This document shows, piece by piece, positions 14,279-16,436 of a stretch of 16,436 bases of DNA. The notes below the pieces were generated by a model. It saw only the letters and a list, made by a program, of their open reading frames with translations. It searched no databases and was not told the origin of the DNA. The position numbers and the translations under genes were made by a program. Numbering within the stretch: position 1 is the stretch's first letter; each line of letters begins with the position of its first letter. The stretch lies in NCBI GenBank assembly GCA_946482615.1, contig CAMLSF010000088.1:1-16436 (forward strand), written 5' to 3'. The DNA is from an uncultured Chromatiaceae bacterium (GTDB lineage Bacteria; Pseudomonadota; Gammaproteobacteria; Enterobacterales; Alteromonadaceae).

Positions 14279-14851
14279 ATGAACCGGCAGCAGTTTTTAC
14301 AACGTTTTATCCTCCAGCCAGCAAAACATTCAGTGTTACTGCAGTTGGAAAAAAGTAAAGCAGCTGCTGTGTTATTAGTCATCAGGGAACATCAGGGGGA
14401 ATTGCAGTTACTGCTGACCAAACGCAGCTCAGATTTACGTCATCATCCGGGCCAAATCAGCTTCCCTGGTGGCAAAATTGAAGCGAATGAGCAAAGCCAT
14501 CAGGCCGCTTTACGTGAAACCCATGAAGAGACCGGCATAACACCAGAGCAACTGGACCTGATTGGGCAATTGCCCAGCTACGCCACTGGTACAGGCTTTT
14601 TAATTCAACCCTGGATTGCTTTTTTGACCTGTGACGTTGAACTGAAGCTGCAAGCCTCTGAAGTAGAATCTGCTTTTTGGCTCCCTTTGTCTTTTGTAAT
14701 AGATCCACAAAATACCCACAGTGAACATTTTGCCATGCATGGCCAATCACACTTAGTTCACTTTATGCCCTATGGCCCTCATCTTATTTGGGGAGCTACA
14801 GCGGCTATCCTTTACTCATTGAAACAACAACTGCATTTTTTGCCACTGTAA
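14279..14851 (+). CDS. nudL: CoA pyrophosphatase, Nudix family NudL
   Basis: A 190-residue Nudix hydrolase, the usual NudL/YeaB length, that cleaves CoA to 3',5'-ADP and 4'-phosphopantetheine. The UPF0035 signature that separates NudL from other Nudix enzymes is complete: LLTKRSSDLR, then HHPGQISFPGG. The Nudix box follows directly: GKIEANE, seven residues, then RETHEETGI, with the catalytic REXXEE glutamates present and Thr at the usually hydrophobic position. The ATG at 14279, four bases after the pabB stop, has GGA about 10 bases upstream. The frame extends upstream to 14186, but that part overlaps pabB and reads as lysine-rich non-homologous sequence. The order pabB-nudL-sdaA is the same as in E. 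coli. Confidence 0.93.
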   Translation: MNRQQFLQRFILQPAKHSVLLQLEKSKAAAVLLVIREHQGELQLLLTKRSSDLRHHPGQISFPGGKIEANEQSHQAALRETHEETGITPEQLDLIGQLPSYATGTGFLIQPWIAFLTCDVELKLQASEVESAFWLPLSFVIDPQNTHSEHFAMHGQSHLVHFMPYGPHLIWGATAAILYSLKQQLHFLPL

Positions 14852-14915
14852 TTAAATCAGCACAGCACAGTACAGAGTTTTTGCTGTAATAAGCACCGAC
14901 CAGTTACCAGATGAG

Positions 14916-14944
14916 TTACGAAATCCATTGGCTTCCGTTAGAAT
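14916..14944 (+). promoter_or_regulatory. Candidate promoter for sdaA
   Basis: TAGAAT (14939-14944) lies 17 bases after TTACGA (14916-14921, a weak -35). Transcription from about 14951 would give a leader of some 29 bases before the sdaA ATG at 14980 and would exclude the in-frame ATG at 14911. No clear terminator separates nudL from sdaA, so read-through from pabB-nudL is also possible. Confidence 0.35.
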
Positions 14945-14979
14945 GGCGCCCAATTCTTATAACTAAAAGCAGGATCCGA

Positions 14980-16359
14980 ATGATTATTAGTGCTTTTGAT
15001 ATGTTCAGCATTGGTATTGGCCCATCCAGTTCTCACACCGTAGGCCCAATGCGTGCTGCGAAAAAATTCTGTGAAAACCTGCAGGCTATGGGTTTATTTG
15101 AGCAAGTGACCAGCGTGAAAGCTGAGCTGTTTGGTTCTTTAGGCCAAACCGGTATTGGTCACGGTACAGGCAAAGCAGTGATTTTAGGTTTATCAGGTTT
15201 TTTACCGGAAAACATTAACCCTGATGCCATACCTGCGCTGTTAAAAACAGTGGATGAAACCCAACAAATCCTGCTGGATCAAAAACACTCCGTCTCTTTC
15301 CCACGCGAAGGCGCCATCGTCTTTCATCGCCGTAAAACCTTAAAAGAGCATTCCAACGGCATGGAACTTATTGCCTATGCCGGTCATGAAGTGCTGTTCA
15401 GTGAAATTTATTTCTCGATAGGCGGCGGCTTTATTGTCAAAGCTGAAGATTTTGCCAAAGAAAAAGAAGCCGCCAGTCAGTTTGCCGCTAACAATCCACC
15501 ACCTTTCCCTTTTGAAAGCGGCGCAGAGCTGATGAAACTCTGTAAAGAAAACGGTTTGTCCATCGCAGGTTTGATGATGGAAAACGAGAAGGTGCTGCGC
15601 AGTGAACAACAAATTCAGGACGAGCTGGGTAAAATCTGGCAAACCATGTACGACTGCGTACAAAGGGGTATTCGTACCGAAGGCATTTTGCCTGGTGGTT
15701 TAAAAGTAAAACGCCGGGCCCCTGCCCTGCATAAACGTTTAATGGCAGAAAAAAGCGCAGATCCTCTGCAGGTGATGGATTGGGTCAATTTATTTGCGTT
15801 GGCCGTCAATGAAGAAAACGCCGCCGGTGGCCGTGTGGTCACTGCACCGACCAATGGTGCGGCCGGTATTATTCCGGCAGTGCTGATGTATTACGACAAA
15901 TACATTCAGCCTGTCACACCGGATATCTATTGCCGTTACCTGTTAACAGCGGCCGCTATTGGTATTTTGTATAAAAAGAATGCGTCGATTTCTGGTGCTG
16001 AAGTGGGCTGTCAGGGCGAAGTGGGTGTCGCCTGTTCTATGGCAGCAGGTGCTTTAACTGAAATTCTGGGTGGTTCTGTTGATCATGTCGAAAACGCCGC
16101 AGAAATTGGTATGGAGCATAACTTAGGTTTAACTTGTGATCCGGTCGGCGGTTTGGTGCAGGTACCATGCATTGAACGTAATGCCATGGGTTCCATTAAA
16201 GCCATCAACGCTTCACGTTTGGCCTTGCGTGGCACAGGCGAACACAAGGTTACTCTGGATAAAGTGATTAAAACCATGTGGGATACAGGCCGCGATATGC
16301 AAAGCAAATACAAAGAAACGTCACGTGGTGGGTTGGCGGTAAATATCATCGAGTGCTGA
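14980..16359 (+). CDS. sdaA: L-serine ammonia-lyase, single-chain [4Fe-4S] type
   Basis: Deaminates L-serine to pyruvate and ammonia using an oxygen-sensitive [4Fe-4S] cluster instead of PLP. The product has 459 residues. The N-terminal beta domain opens with [19 protein letters not shown] and the alpha domain contains [20 protein letters not shown]. Cluster cysteines are Cys344 (GCQGEVG), Cys386 (TCDPVGG) and Cys397 (QVPCIERN). The chain ends in Cys459. In the Legionella enzyme the C-terminal cysteine folds back as the fourth cluster ligand (Cys343/385/396/458, as I recall); every position here is offset by exactly one. Cys352 is extra. The start at 14980 has AGGAT eight bases upstream and gives the standard [10 protein letters not shown]-terminus; the in-frame ATG at 14911 would add an unrelated 23-residue leader. 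A perfect hairpin follows the stop. Confidence 0.95.
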   Translation: MIISAFDMFSIGIGPSSSHTVGPMRAAKKFCENLQAMGLFEQVTSVKAELFGSLGQTGIGHGTGKAVILGLSGFLPENINPDAIPALLKTVDETQQILLDQKHSVSFPREGAIVFHRRKTLKEHSNGMELIAYAGHEVLFSEIYFSIGGGFIVKAEDFAKEKEAASQFAANNPPPFPFESGAELMKLCKENGLSIAGLMMENEKVLRSEQQIQDELGKIWQTMYDCVQRGIRTEGILPGGLKVKRRAPALHKRLMAEKSADPLQVMDWVNLFALAVNEENAAGGRVVTAPTNGAAGIIPAVLMYYDKYIQPVTPDIYCRYLLTAAAIGILYKKNASISGAEVGCQGEVGVACSMAAGALTEILGGSVDHVENAAEIGMEHNLGLTCDPVGGLVQVPCIERNAMGSIKAINASRLALRGTGEHKVTLDKVIKTMWDTGRDMQSKYKETSRGGLAVNIIEC

Positions 16360-16364
16360 TAGCA

Positions 16365-16392
16365 CAGGGTCAGAGCCTTGGCTCTGACCCTG
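16365..16392 (+). terminator. Perfect hairpin after sdaA (terminator or REP-like unit)
   Basis: CAGGGTCAGAGC (16365-16376) and its exact complement (16381-16392) form a 12-bp stem with loop CTTG, starting 5 bases after the sdaA stop. No T-run follows, so classical intrinsic termination is not assured. The GGGTCAGAGC-type palindrome resembles REP-like units dispersed in gammaproteobacterial genomes. No second copy lies in this window, and the remaining 44 bases show no gene. Confidence 0.5.
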
Positions 16393-16436
16393 AGGGATCC
16401 CCACAAATTTCGACATAGTTAACAACTCCATTGGGC

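Noticed and set aside
14862..14887. ACAGCA/TGCTGT stem between nudL and sdaA as a terminator
   Set aside because: It has only 6 bp with a 14-base loop and no T-run after the stem; this is within chance expectation.
14911..14979. 23-residue upstream extension of sdaA
   Set aside because: The candidate promoter -10 falls inside it, and the MIISAFDMF start at 14980 has a ribosome site and matches the family.

Overview
The window reads as ordinary chromosomal DNA from a gammaproteobacterium of the Alteromonadales/Chromatiaceae type. Rheinheimera, Alishewanella or a Shewanella relative would fit. This rests on the protein families, the moderate base composition and the conserved pabB-nudL-sdaA gene order; the genus is only a guess. 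I count eleven genes, one cut by the left edge. I see no phage, IS element, CRISPR array, tRNA or rRNA.

Left part (1-1215, minus strand): the start of a lipoprotein gene with a proline/threonine-rich linker, about 270 bases without a convincing gene, and a YhhW-type pirin/quercetinase gene with its own terminator. A divergent intergenic region carries a small dyad on the pirin side and a good sigma70-type promoter for the next unit. That unit (1439-3879, plus strand) is a lemA plus M48 metalloprotease pair. The protease carries an unusual C-terminal extension of about 270 residues.

Centre (3907-12575, minus strand): read from right to left, the genes are a class I [4Fe-4S] fumarase, a secreted S9 serine peptidase, a small MmcQ/YjbR-family protein, and a 1515-residue membrane protein for cyclic-di-GMP turnover (Cache-like sensor, four PAS, one GAF, GGDEF and EAL). 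Strong hairpin terminators follow the fumarase and the peptidase. The fumarase terminator lies only 25 bases before the peptidase start codon.

Right part (12883-16359, plus strand): pabB (p-aminobenzoate/folate synthesis), nudL (CoA pyrophosphatase, four bases after pabB) and sdaA (L-serine deaminase). This is the same order as in E. coli. Fumarase and serine deaminase both feed central carbon metabolism (malate, pyruvate).

The best non-coding find is a roughly 127-bp element with imperfect terminal inverted repeats, recognisable as an ERIC (IRU) repeat. It sits 15 bases upstream of the fumarase start codon and must be transcribed as part of its leader if the promoter lies beyond it. Other points for follow-up are the terminator in the S9 peptidase leader, a 12-bp tandem repeat making a hydrophobic micro-frame before mmcQ, a REP-like perfect hairpin after sdaA, and the protease extension. 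I found no clearly new multi-gene system.
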